In this document: in pieces, positions 52,947-63,218 of the stretch
How positions within the stretch are numbered: the first letter of the stretch is position 1
Layout of the letters: every line of letters begins with the position of its first letter
Assembly (NCBI RefSeq): GCF_035222485.1
Contig: NC_085923.1
Location: forward strand, 3,534,001 to 3,598,000
Reading direction: 5' to 3'
Origin: Podospora pseudoanserina
Taxonomy: Eukaryota; Ascomycota; Sordariomycetes; Sordariales; Podosporaceae
Length of the DNA: 64,000 nt
Translations under genes and position numbers: made by a program
The notes under the pieces: generated by a model
What the model was told of the DNA's origin: nothing
Database searches by the model: none
The model's input: only the letters and a program-made list of their open reading frames with translations

Positions 52947-55900
52947 TCATACATATGTTACACACGGCCCAAAGAAATCCACAATCTCCCTATTGGAGTC
53001 GACCTTCACCCAGTCGGGCAAGCCGTCCGGCCACGAGGTCCTGCCAGACTGAACCTCCTCCTTCATTTGATTTTCGCGAGTGACCGCCATAGTTTCGTTC
53101 GTCGACATGTTCGAGCTTGCTGGCGATTCTTGGTACACAAACATTGGCGAACTGCTAGGGTAGGGTGTATCACCCTCATCAGAGTTCAAGTCCTTGCAGG
53201 TGTTTGAAATTTCAAACTTTTTGGCAATGCCTTCAAACAACACCACGTCAGAGGCGCCAGGTCTGAAGGCCGTTGGATTTGTGAAAGGCATTTGAAACCG
53301 CGGCCAGGCCGCACCGGGCGTTTTCCGTATGACTGAAGTGTTCGCTGCACAAAGCTCGTCCAGACTGGGCAAGTCGGCCTCATCGTCTGTCTCTGAATGG
53401 CGAGGAGGTTGTGCGGCTGTACGGACTTCATTTGCTCGTTGGGGCTTGGACTTTGTTATTACATTCTGCTCCGCCTTGATGGTAGCGGAATCGCCTTCAT
53501 CGTCGGTATAGGATGAAAGATCGATACACTCCAGATCCTCCTCTGTGAACCCGTACGCATTCCAGTCTACTGCGGCAGACCGAACAGGCGGGCGGACGCC
53601 TGGTGCCTGTTGAGTGGCACCGGGCCGTGATACCGACTCAATCTTGGGCCGCTTCCTATCGCCCGCAGCTTGAGGGGAAGTCTTAGAACCATCCCAGGCC
53701 TCCTCGGCCGTGCGCTTGACCTTTGGTTTGGGCGGTGCCCGCTTTCGTGGCTTGTCAAGTCCCTCTTTGCAACATCTATGAGTGCATGGCTTGCCCGTCT
53801 TTGTGAGAGTCCCACCCGCACAGTTATGATTACACTGCCACTTTCCGCTTGGAAGCTGGACTGGGGGGGATGTATCGGACTCGGGTTGAGAGGAACCCTC
53901 TTCCTGTGCCATCTCGACCAACTCATGGATTCCTGGATACTGATCCGCCTGAGCGTCTTTTTGGCCCTCCATCATAAACCTGGGTGCTTGGATAGATTGC
54001 GTGGTGAATGATGACTGTGGGCGCAGTGCTAACCGAGCGGCCGCCTGCTCAGCGGCGAGAATGAAGTCAGAATCGTCAATACCACCATCGTCCAGCTCGT
54101 CCATTTGATCAGCATCATTGCTGCCATCAATCGTCCGTGGTTGAGTGAACTTGGCTGTCGCTGGCGGAGCCCAGCTCAAGGGCACGGTGGAGAAAGCGGC
54201 TTGCTTGGGAAATGCTGAGGCAGGAATGTTGTGTTTCAGTGTCTTGGATATCATCGTCCCAACAATCTCCTCGCAAGTAAAGTGACACACAATGTCGTCA
54301 TCAACATTTTGGAGACCAACCCAGAACTTCAACTCGTACCCTGTCTCTTTGCTGACCTCCAGCTTCCTCATGCTGCCTCGCCAAAAGAACGAAAGAGTCC
54401 CGCTGGTAGTTTCGGCCAGGAAGTTGATGTCAGGTGTCTTCTTCTTCCAATAAGGTGGACCGAGTCGATTCAAATACCGTAGGTTAGCCCTAATTTCCAC
54501 CCCAACGGTGGCGCCTGTTGGCCTAGGTTGAGACTTATGGCTGACTAGCTCCAGATCGAAGCTCAACCGGGGAAACTTTTCAAGAGAGCTCTTGATAGTC
54601 ATTCCGAAGGGGGTCTGCCGAGCCATCAATCTCTCAATGTCGACGCTGTCCATGTCGGCGAGTTCCAACACTGTCCGGATGCCTTTGCTGGCAAGCTTAC
54701 GCATCCCAACGGGCCCAATGCTGGGTACCTGGGTCAGTTGTGTCACCCGACCTTCCCATGACTCTGCAGCGAGGGCTCTCGCAAGCTCGAGGGCATTCTT
54801 CATGCCAATCGCATCATAGTCGTTTCCTTTGCAGTCAATCACGGCGTGGACAAGGCGGTTGAGTCGCTCAAACACGATTTTGCGCTCCAAGACCAGTTGA
54901 CGTCGAGCCTTGGCTGCATCGGCCGAGTCGGGGTATTGAACGCTTCCCAAATGGGCCTGAACCATCAAGGAGATCTTGTGCCATGTTTGCGTGACCGCTT
55001 CCTTGATTGGATAGACGATGAGGGGGGACTGGTTCATCTCGCGAAACAAAGGCCTCTCGGCGGGCTTGAAACGAAACTCTTTGAACTCGCTGGCTTGTGA
55101 AAGGATGGTGAGCTGTGGCCATGGGGTCAGCGCGCCGTGGTCAACATAATTCTGTGAGGCCATGTGGGATCTATACCAGTGCGCCCATCTTGACAGCCTT
55201 GGGAATCTGCAACAGCATCTTCATTGTGGAAAACTCAACCATATACTTGGACATGGCGCGGCCGTAGTAGGTTGATTTGAATGTCTCGTTGTCAGTAACA
55301 CACTGGGCCTCTTGCAGTTGCTTAATGTCGCGCTCGCATATCTCTTCCAGCTTGGCGTCGATCTGGCTGGGATTGCAATTACTGCCAGTCAAGTGGTAAA
55401 AGCTTGGGTTGCGTCGAAGCCGGACGCTCAAGAACGTGCCGCTAAGCCACTTCTTTGCAGACGCGAGATCGTGGATGGTGCCCAAGCCTATCTCGGAGTT
55501 GAGGTGTTCGATCAGGTTGAGATGAAGCGTGCTCTCGAGGATTTCTTGTCCGGACACCATCTTTTCGTACCGTGCCTTGTTGCCGGCCTTGGTCAGGATG
55601 ATGGCAGTGGCGCTGTCATCAAATTGGGGGCGTCCCGCTCGACCTAGCATTTGCATCACCTCGAGATCAGAGCACTCCTGAAGCTTGTCATCCGCGTAGC
55701 CCATTGTTCCTTTCAACACAACTGTGTGGCATGGCAGGTTAATGCCAACGGCCAATGTCGACGTGCAACATATGACACCTAGTTCTCCCTTAAGAAATGA
55801 CTGCTCAACAGCACCTCGATCTTGAACGTCGAGACCAGCATGGTGGAATGCTACACCCAATTTGACAAGCTCCTGCAGCTCTCGGCTGATGACGGGGATC

Positions 55901-57556
55901 CGGCCTTTGGGGGCAGGCCACAGCTTCGCATTTGGCCTGGCAGCAGCATATTCGGCCAGCAGACTGGCCGTTGACTCGCAGGATTTCCGTGTGAAGCAAA
56001 ACACCAGTATGGGCTTCTGTTGAGAGTGCCTGGCAATTAGGTTGGGGAGTTTGGAGTCAAGCAGCTTATCAAGGATGAACTCGTTGCCGTTGCACTCGTA
56101 TCCATAAACGAACTTTTGCAGTTTGACAGGCCTGAACTCTTCACCAAATGTCTCTCGCAGTGCCGGCAGGTGCTGGTTGGTATGGTCCCGGCCAAGCCAT
56201 TGGGCAATATCATCCGAGTTGGGAACGGTGGCGCTCAGAGCGATAAATCGAACATTGGTTCCAATGGTCTTCATGCGGGAAACGACTGCTTCCAACGTGG
56301 CGCCACGGACATCCTTGAGAATATGAACCTCGTCGATGAGGAATAGCTCGACCAGCTGCAGAAGCCTGCGATGGTCTTGCCATTTTCGTGTAATCGAATC
56401 CCACTTCTCTGGGGTGGTAACAATGATCGAAGCATCGCCGACGCGCCGCATCTCGGCTTGGGAAGTGTCCCCGGTGAGCTCAGCGCACTTGAGCTTCATG
56501 TGGCCAAACTTCTTTTCCCAATCGCGAGCCTTTTCGGCACACAAGGCCTTGGTGGGTGCTTGGTACACAATCTTGAAGTTTTCGTGGCCGCGATCGAGAG
56601 CAAGTTTGCAAATTGCCAACTCGAGGATGGCAGTCTTTCCACTACCGGTGGGTGCCGAGACCACCACATTGTTGTTGGTCTTGTACACTGCCTCGAAGCA
56701 CTTGGACTGTACTGCGTTGAAAAATTCAAAGGGGAACAGGGCGCGGAACTTGTCTGGCAGGGCCTCTCGTAAGTTGACGAGGCGTATACCGCGAACAACA
56801 GGCGCAGTACCCTGCCGTTGAGAGGGAACGTGCTCTCGCGTAGTACTGGGAGTTGGAAGGGGTTGAAAGTGTGTAATGTCCGGTTGGGTAGCTGTTGTAG
56901 TTGCAAACGACGTGTGATACGGTTGCGTGTGGGTAGTTGACCCGGGGGGCGGGCTGTAGTTCGCATGCGACCAACTGCGGGCGGAAGGCTCGAGGACGGG
57001 AGAGACTGGGCAGAGTTAGCAGAGTTCCGTATTAACGCCTCCACCATGCTGACCTGAATATGAAGCCAATGGTTGTCGTTGCGATAGGTGGTGGCGAGGC
57101 TGCGAGATGTTGTGGGCTGGGTGGTGTTGCGATTGAAAGGAGCCAGGAGTGTTTGCGTTTTGGTATGGAGGACTAGCATGTCTCTCTGTCATGTGTGGGG
57201 CGGAGTGTCTCGATAAACCGGCAATGATTTGTTGGTATTCGGGGTCTTGTTCAATGGCTTTAAAAGATTAATTAATCAGGGGAGGTCATACTCAACCGCG
57301 TCAAGTAACGGCTAGAACGACAAGAATAAGCTAGCTTACCGTAGGCGTCTCCCAGTCGATCATCAAATTGCGTCGGCTGGTTCAAGTAGCGGAACTGGTC
57401 CGGGGTCCGGGGATCCATCTCCGAGGCGCAGCGGTGGTTGTGTGAATGACGGGTGTCTCGGGAAGCGTCCTGGGAACGTACACTGTCGTCAGGTACTGGC
57501 ACAACACGATTGCGTTTCGCAACATGGGGTCTGTTGGGCCTCCATGGCCGCGACAT
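52947..57556 (-). CDS. mer3: Meiotic crossover DNA helicase MER3/HFM1
   Basis: Four exons: 57556-57340, 57257-57054, 57005-55177 and 55112-52947. The introns are 82, 48 and 64 nt and all phases agree, giving 1471 residues. The N-terminal 200 residues are disordered and Q/H/P-rich. The helicase core has Walker A SAPTGSGKT (Lys264), DEVH at 365-368, SATVPNSDDIA, and motif VI QMLGRAGRPQFD. A winged helix and Sec63-type ratchet domain follow. The C-terminal part has a zinc-like cluster (CNHNCAGG...CTHRCC). This order is that of the Ski2-like DEVH helicase MER3/HFM1, a ZMM protein that stabilises crossover intermediates in meiosis. The last intron can be missed because both flanks are open: it contains a spurious MASQNYVDHG start. 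The earlier Met-like MYKTNN is really a GTG inside exon 3. Confidence 0.93.
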
Positions 57557-58139
57557 GGTGTGCCAATTGCGTAAGGTATTGAAGTGCCCGGGTGGAAGGT
57601 ATGACAGAGGCAGAAAGAATTGCAACACGTGTTGAGAGGCGTTTGCAGCTGGACTTGGGCTGTAGAATGCGGATGCGGGATGCCCGAGTATCAAACGATA
57701 AGATGGAGATGAACTGGGCTGCCCGGGCATGAGGTGGAAGGAGAACCCCCCCCAAGCCAGTTCGTCTGGTGGTGCTTGCCCATCACGACGGCTCCTTCCC
57801 TCACTCCAGGTCCTGCCTCAAGCACGCCCACGCAGGCGGGGAATCGACTCCACCATTCTACACCTTCCGTCACCCGGGAAATCTGCCTGGCTGCCTGAAA
57901 TGACAAGTCATGTACGGAAAGAGCCTGGAAGGTGCCATACCAGGTACCTAAGAGATGAATTCATGTCTATTCGTGCTGGTGAGGTTAGGTACATGGTCTT
58001 TCCAACAATGCTTGCAGCCACCTGTGGGTATCCAAATCCTGCTGCCTCTTTTCCAATCTTCCAAATGTCACGTTTGCCAGATGTTACTCCGGCGTAGTGC
58101 TAGGCATCCCTCCTGCTGGGCCCTCCCACCCCACACCAT
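57557..58139. other. Intergenic, nothing recognised
   Basis: Promoter of mer3 and 3' flank of the nucleotide-sugar transporter; both genes are on the minus strand. No gene seen. Confidence 0.4.
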
Positions 58140-59864
58140 TCACTCTTCAGCCCGCTTCCCCCTCGAAGAAGGCGTGCGGGGGTGGAAATGCAGCGGCGAA
58201 GCAGGCCTGGACGAAGACAGAGCTGCACCGTGAGCAGAGTCCAAGGGGTTGACGCTCAGCCTGTCCTGATCCAGATATCGCGGGGTGCCCTCCACTGTTG
58301 TCTTCTCGTAGCTGGCGATGCTGATGGGCGGTGGCCGCGCGCGTTTTCCTTCCGGGAGGGTGTACAAGTATGTGGCTCCCAGCACAAGAGCTGTGCCAAA
58401 CAAGAACTATAGGTATGAAAATGTCAGCAACCATCACTAAACTCGTGTCTTGAGCTGTCTGCACGTACCGATGTTGTAATCTCCAAGTCGAAGAAGAGCA
58501 CGCTGAAAAGGAAGCTGATGATGATGCTGATGCTGGTCGCAAAGTTCTTTGCAATGTTGTCTGCGTATTGAATGCAGATGCTCGACAAAATTCCGCCCAC
58601 CGACTGAAACACAATTGCTGTCCAAACAACCGCATTGTATCCGTCGAAGAAACCATGCCTGGCGATCTCCCGTCCGTCGTTGAAGACGACCCCAACAAAC
58701 AGCGCGGGGAATAGCGAGTAAAATGACAACTGGATATTCCTCGTCCACACAGAGGCTGGTGTGGTAGAGTCCTTCAGCACCTTCTCGAAGTAAACCCCCG
58801 TCAGCCCCGAGACAAGTGCTGCGACCAAAACAGCCGTAACGCCCACCGAGTAGTTCATCGTCGACAACGTAGGTTCCTGGTCCTCTTTGATGCCTTCGTA
58901 GGTGGCCGATCGTCGAGTCAGCTCCCCAACCAGCCCAGTGACACCTCGTTTTGTCAATTCCCTCGCCGCCTCCACAACACCACCAGCAAATTGGCCGAGT
59001 TCGTGGACTGACCGTGGGAAAAAGTGGTCGCTGAAATCGTGGATGTCACCCGAAAGATCGGGGGAACTGGCCGACGGAAGCGATACAACTGACACCCCCA
59101 TAGTCAGGATGACAAGGGATAGCCACCGCCTGGCCCCAAGCGTCCGGCCCAACAGCACCACCATAAACACTGCTGTCGTGATGATCTAGCCATCCTTGTC
59201 AGCTTGCTATGCTCTCCATGTTCCAACGGCTTCTGTGCCCTAATTTTTCCCAGCGGTAGCACCGACCTTTAATTGGAACAAGACCTGGAAATGCACCGCA
59301 TCCAGGTTCCCAAGCGCAACATATTGGAGCGTGTTCTCCAGCGTGTACAGCACAGCCGGAATGGCCAGCTTCCACCCATCGCCTGAAAATACCGAATGGT
59401 ACACTTGCTCAAGCAGGACTGTTGCCGGGGTCTGGGGCGCCAGGCTTCGGGATACTTCGTAAATGGCAAAGGTGAGGGACATAGCGAGTTTGAGAAGCTC
59501 ATTGAGGAGCACGGCAGTCGAAGCAAAGTATCGGTGGTCACCTGGAGGTGCCATAACTCGAGAGTAATGCATAATCTGGCATGGGAGGCGCCCGTTCGTT
59601 AGCATGAAGATGGGGTTGTTGTGCCACACCCACGTCGGGGCTACCGGCGCGAGGAAGTTAACGTACAAGTATTAATGCAGAATTTTGGAATGTTAACTAT
59701 CCCAACCATCATGTCAGCCATCTGTTCCCAGCAGTCTTTTGCCATTTTCCTGTTGTCGAGTGTTGTGTTTTGTGAAAGCTGCGTACTGTGATCAGGGAGG
59801 CCTGCTTCATTGGCAGGCCCAGCAAGCTTGGCCCGCTCTGGGGCGCTGCGGTGGGGAGAGCCAT
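58140..59864 (-). CDS. Golgi nucleotide-sugar transporter (UDP-Gal/UDP-GlcNAc type)
   Basis: Five exons: 59864-59787, 59696-59667, 59575-59267, 59185-58469 and 58406-58140. The introns are 90, 91, 81 and 62 nt, and the total is 466 residues. Exon 2 is only 30 bases (LTFQNSALIL). Joining it gives the family opening KQASLITLTFQNSALILIMH, followed by YSRVM, STAVLLNELLKLAMSLTFAIY and ENTLQYVALGNLDAVHFQVLFQLK. ALVSGLTGVYFEKVLK, VWTRNIQLSFYSL and NFATSISIIISFLFSVL complete the SLC35A-type transporter of about ten TM spans. The loop after TM5 is extended (about 60 residues). The product should import a UDP-sugar into the Golgi in exchange for UMP. The C-tail is polar and Arg/Ser-rich. Confidence 0.9.
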
Positions 59865-61043
59865 GATGTTTTTCTTCTGAAGCCGCTGACGACGTGGGAA
59901 GGCCGGAGACTTGTGTCAGACCAAACGGCAGGTTAGAGGAGATATGGAGGAGGAATGCCCGGATCGCGATTCGCAATTGCTGTCCAGTTCTGGTGAATTC
60001 CGTGGGCAATGCGCTCCGACGTCACTGTTGGAAAATCGAGGGTCTCAGGTCGCCAAAGGGGTTCGTGGGTGTTTCGCCCAACGCGCCAGCGGGCAGACAG
60101 AGACACAATGGAGCCCTCGTTCCAGTCCTCAAAGCAACAAAGAAGAGGCTGTTGTGCGAGGAACGGGAGTAGCACAGCTCTGGCAGGGCCGGAAGCTTGG
60201 ATTTATTTCAGAATTTTTATCCTCCTGTGCCGTTTTCAGACTGGGTGCAGACGTTGGCCTGCTTTGCTGGACCTCTCTGCACAGCTCCCAAGCTGCCCAC
60301 CCTCACCCCTGCAGTCGCAGATCGCCAAGCGGTGGTACCTCAGAGGGACCTGGACCGTTGCACCAGAATGGCGGGGAAGCGGGGTACAGGGCTGGTACCG
60401 CCAAGTCGATCTCTGGGTGTCCAAGGCCTACGCCGCACCGATCATGATCTCAGCGATCGACTGGACGGAAGAGACGGGAACTTAAGCTCACTCCAGATCT
60501 CTGGCAATTATGACAACCTGTGTAGAAGAGGCTCATTCATGAGAACCCAGGTGGCTGGGACGGATGACCCCGTCACTTTCCATCAAACATCCCATCAAAC
60601 ACCACCTCGAGGTTCCCAGCTTCTTGGGGCGTCACACGGTCCACCTCTTCCCCGCATTTTAGTTGCATTAGCAGTGATCCAGTGACACCACCTCGAAGAC
60701 ACTGGGAGCACATGTCCCACCATGGGACTTTTTGACAATGTCAAAGAAATGGCGAGCATAACGGCGACGGGAGGGATGTCTCGAGTACCACTCTCCTACT
60801 ACCCAGAAAGCCTAGAAAAAAGAGTGCAACGTCAAGGGCTCATAAGCATGCAATGCGACAAGACGGTGAACTGGTACTGGTACTCTCTTTTGAACGGGAA
60901 GCCCCCCTGATTTGGAAACGATAACAGCACGATTAACTCGATAGGTAACTAAAACAATGCCAAACCTACTCATTCGGACGTCCATTTATTCCATTCCATA
61001 GCTTTTCATCCTACACTCCCGTCCCCCTTGTCAACCATCCCAC
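59865..61043. other. Intergenic, 1.2 kb, one doubtful small ORF
   Basis: Several plus-strand frames between 59900 and 60700 overlap without motif support. The only one with a good start context is at 60722-60910 (next entry). Confidence 0.4.
60722..60910 (+). CDS. Doubtful small ORF, 62 aa
   Basis: The context CCCACCATGGGA is close to ideal for fungal translation start, and the frame encodes MGLFDNVKEMASITATGGMS and ends LLNGKPP. No motif, signal or known family is visible. It may be a real small protein, the first exon of something longer, or chance. The neighbouring genes give no hint of its role. Confidence 0.25.
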   Translation: MGLFDNVKEMASITATGGMSRVPLSYYPESLEKRVQRQGLISMQCDKTVNWYWYSLLNGKPP

Positions 61044-61376
61044 TCAAGCAGCTCGGTCAGCCGCGGCCGCAGCCGAATTCCCGCTCTTCTTCTTGCCTCC
61101 AAACATGAAATATACGGCCCCGAGACCTAGCACGCCTGCTCCCAGATAACTGTCACACCATCATCAGTATCAAGACCCTGAGGGCTCATCCTGGTCAAAA
61201 CCGTACACGAAGTTCTTGTTGGGGTTCGTTCCATCCTTGTTGTACACCTTTGCTGTTCCTTTTTCACCCACATGGGGTCCCTGAGGCGGCAGATTGGAGT
61301 AGCATCTTTGTGTGAGCCTTCCCTGGGTCTGCTGCAGGACGGGACGAAGGAGGTTGCGCGTTCCGAAGCGGTTCAT
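61044..61376 (-). CDS. Small mitochondrial inner-membrane-type protein, 91 aa
   Basis: Exons 61376-61207 and 61149-61044, joined over a 57-nt GTACGG...GACAG intron. The N-terminus MNRFGTRNLLRPVLQQTQGR with a following LTQRCYSN is a mitochondrial presequence. The spliced product reads NPNKNFV-YLGAGVLGLGAV, a single membrane span, then FGGKKKSGNS and an Ala-rich tail. Left unspliced, the frame ends after 68 codons in DEPSGS with no membrane span. A 27-nt alternative using the same acceptor is in phase too but is shorter than fungal introns usually are. It resembles small conserved fungal mitochondrial proteins of unknown role. Confidence 0.65.
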
Positions 61377-61829
61377 CTTGATGATATCGTGTTTTTATTT
61401 CTTTTCGTCTTGTGAAGAGTGTCGACTATGATGCCGGCAATGTACCAAATCGACTTGAATATCCTCTGACAACGTTAAAGGGTCGGATGATGTGGAAGAC
61501 GCAACTCGAGGACGGATCCCTGAAGGAAAGGTTCGGTTGGTGGTAGTAGCGAAGTGATGACATCATGTTGACGAATGGATATGTGCCCCACCATCAACCG
61601 TTTCGATGAATGCTTTGTTTGCTCCCGCCGCGGCAGTCGGCTTTCAATTCCAGGAGGCTTCCAGCCTTTAATCGGGCTGCTTGGCGCAGAGCCGCATTGC
61701 TTCCTTCAACATCCAATTCCGACAAATGTCTCAATTATTAGGTAGCATCTACAATCATGGGTCCTCGTTGTCTTCATCTTCCATCCTTCGTCCTCCGTCT
61801 TCCATCCTCATCTCCCCCATTTTCTCTCA
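61377..61829. other. Intergenic between two small genes
   Basis: Promoter of the small mitochondrial protein and 3' flank of the Cys-rich protein; nothing else seen. Confidence 0.4.
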
Positions 61830-62099
61830 CTAACAGCAGTGCTTATGGAATGAACACGATCCACCGCAACAGGTAAACCCAATGTTCATACCGCCGCCAC
61901 GCATCGAAATCTCGTTATCCGCCTGTGGGAGTGGCTCAGCTTTCTGAGGCTCGTGTTAGTCTCGCCGTTCCACTGTCGGTCGCTTGTCAAGAGGGTTTTG
62001 GCTTACTGGCTGCTCACAAATGACCTTCTTCACTACACTGCCGTCCTGGGGGATGGCTTCCATCCGCTCCTGTTGTGTTGGCTCTTGAGCGGTGGGCAT
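61830..62099 (-). CDS. Small Cys-rich C-tail protein, 68 aa
   Basis: Exons 62099-62007 and 61943-61830 with a 63-nt GTAAGC...CTCAG intron. Each exon is too short to stand out alone. Exon 1 is polar (MPTAQEPTQQERMEAIPQDG, then VVKKVICEQP). Exon 2 ends in ISMRGGGMNIGFTCCGGSC followed by SFHKHCC and stop. The Met-Arg-Gly-Gly-Gly stretch leading into a terminal Cys/His cluster is a form I have seen in small conserved fungal proteins of unknown function. The clustered cysteines at the end could be palmitoylated or bind metal; that is inference. No signal peptide, so it is probably cytosolic or membrane-tethered. Confidence 0.68.
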
Positions 62100-62426
62100 T
62101 GTGCTTGGATGTTTCTTTAGGTGAGGTATGTCAAAAATGAGAATCGAGGATGATGTTGTCGTCGCACGCTGGTGGCGTCGTCGTTGCTCACCGCTGAGAA
62201 TTTATCAGCTCCGACAACGACCGAGGCCTCCCTGGTGCTGGGGCCTGTGCGTAGCTGACTTCTGATTGGCCAGAGAGAGTCAACAAAAGCGACGCCAAGG
62301 TCTCACGATAGCGTCGTTTTGGCGCCCTCAAATCACATCAACGGATTTATTTTGAGGTGTTTCTACTCCTAGCTTGGGTTTTGGAGCCACAGGAACCCAT
62401 GTGATCTTATTTACTATCTTCGGCGC
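62100..62426. other. Intergenic
   Basis: Promoter of the Cys-rich protein gene and 3' flank of cip1. Nothing recognised. Confidence 0.4.
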
Positions 62427-63218
62427 TCACGCGCATCCCACACGGGTCGACGAGACGACGATATCATCATACCAGAAGGTGTTGGTGTCCCCGCCATAAG
62501 ACTCCCAGCCGAAATTGATGGCCGTGACCTTTGGCTTGATTGAGCTTCTCTGCCACTGCGCGGCATTCGGGTTGGCAGTGCCCGGCTTGCTTGTCAGCCC
62601 AGTGATGACCTTGTCATTCAGCCACGTCTCGATCGTGCCGTCAGGTCCCAGGTGGTATTCAAAGCACTGCCAGCTGCCTGTAGGGAGAGCGGCCGAGGTG
62701 GCCACACCCTGTGGAGAGAGATCAGGGAGGGTGGCATCGTCCGACTCGCGGTTGAACATAAGGATGCTGTTCTGGCCGCCGATACGAAGGTGCTTCTTGT
62801 TGCCCTGCGCCGAGTCGGGCATTGTGATGAAGGTGACGTGCGCCGCCGTGAGCGCCTTGGATGCTTTGCTGTTGTCAGAGGGTTGTTAACAGGCTGTTTT
62901 TAGCCTCGCCTTCCGATGGGGGCTGCTTCGTATGCTATTCTGGACTCACATCCATGCCCTGACGTATACATCTCCAGTGGGCACCTTGGAAGTGCCGAAG
63001 AAGATATGACCACAGTAACCACCGCCGCCATCGACTCGCATGGAATTCTTCCCGCTGTGTGCGTTGGCGGTGTCAAGAGTGACTTTGCCCCCCTGGCTGC
63101 AGTCCGGCGCGTATGTTGGCCATGCCGACTGGTCCCATCCGTTTTCGAACCCTTCCGAGACCTGGGCCAGGGATCCGGGGACGAGAGCAAGTGAGAGAAG
63201 AGCGAGTTGGCGCAACAT
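62427..63218 (-). CDS. cip1: Secreted Cip1-like protein (beta-jelly-roll, lyase-like)
   Basis: Exons 63218-62950 and 62868-62427, with an 81-nt GTGAGT...ACAG intron that joins VRAWI to KASKALTAAHVTF, giving 236 residues. MLRQLALLSLALVPGSLA is a signal peptide. The mature protein closely follows Trichoderma Cip1: FENGWDQSAWP, APDCSQGGKVTLDT, AHSGKNSMRVDGGGGYCGHI, then PTGDVYVRAW, KHLRIGGQ, NRESDDATLPDLSPQGVA, CFEYHLGPDGTIETWLN and FGWESYGGDTNTFWYDDI. Cip1 is co-induced with cellulases and has a jelly-roll fold like polysaccharide lyases; a glucuronan-type lyase activity has been discussed. The protein ends at STRVGCA, without the CBM1 carried by some homologues. Confidence 0.92.

Noticed and set aside
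59911-60685. Overlapping plus-strand frames of 158-178 codons
   Set aside because: Three overlapping frames of equal length with Pro/Arg/Ser-rich text and no motif are typical of non-coding GC-rich DNA.
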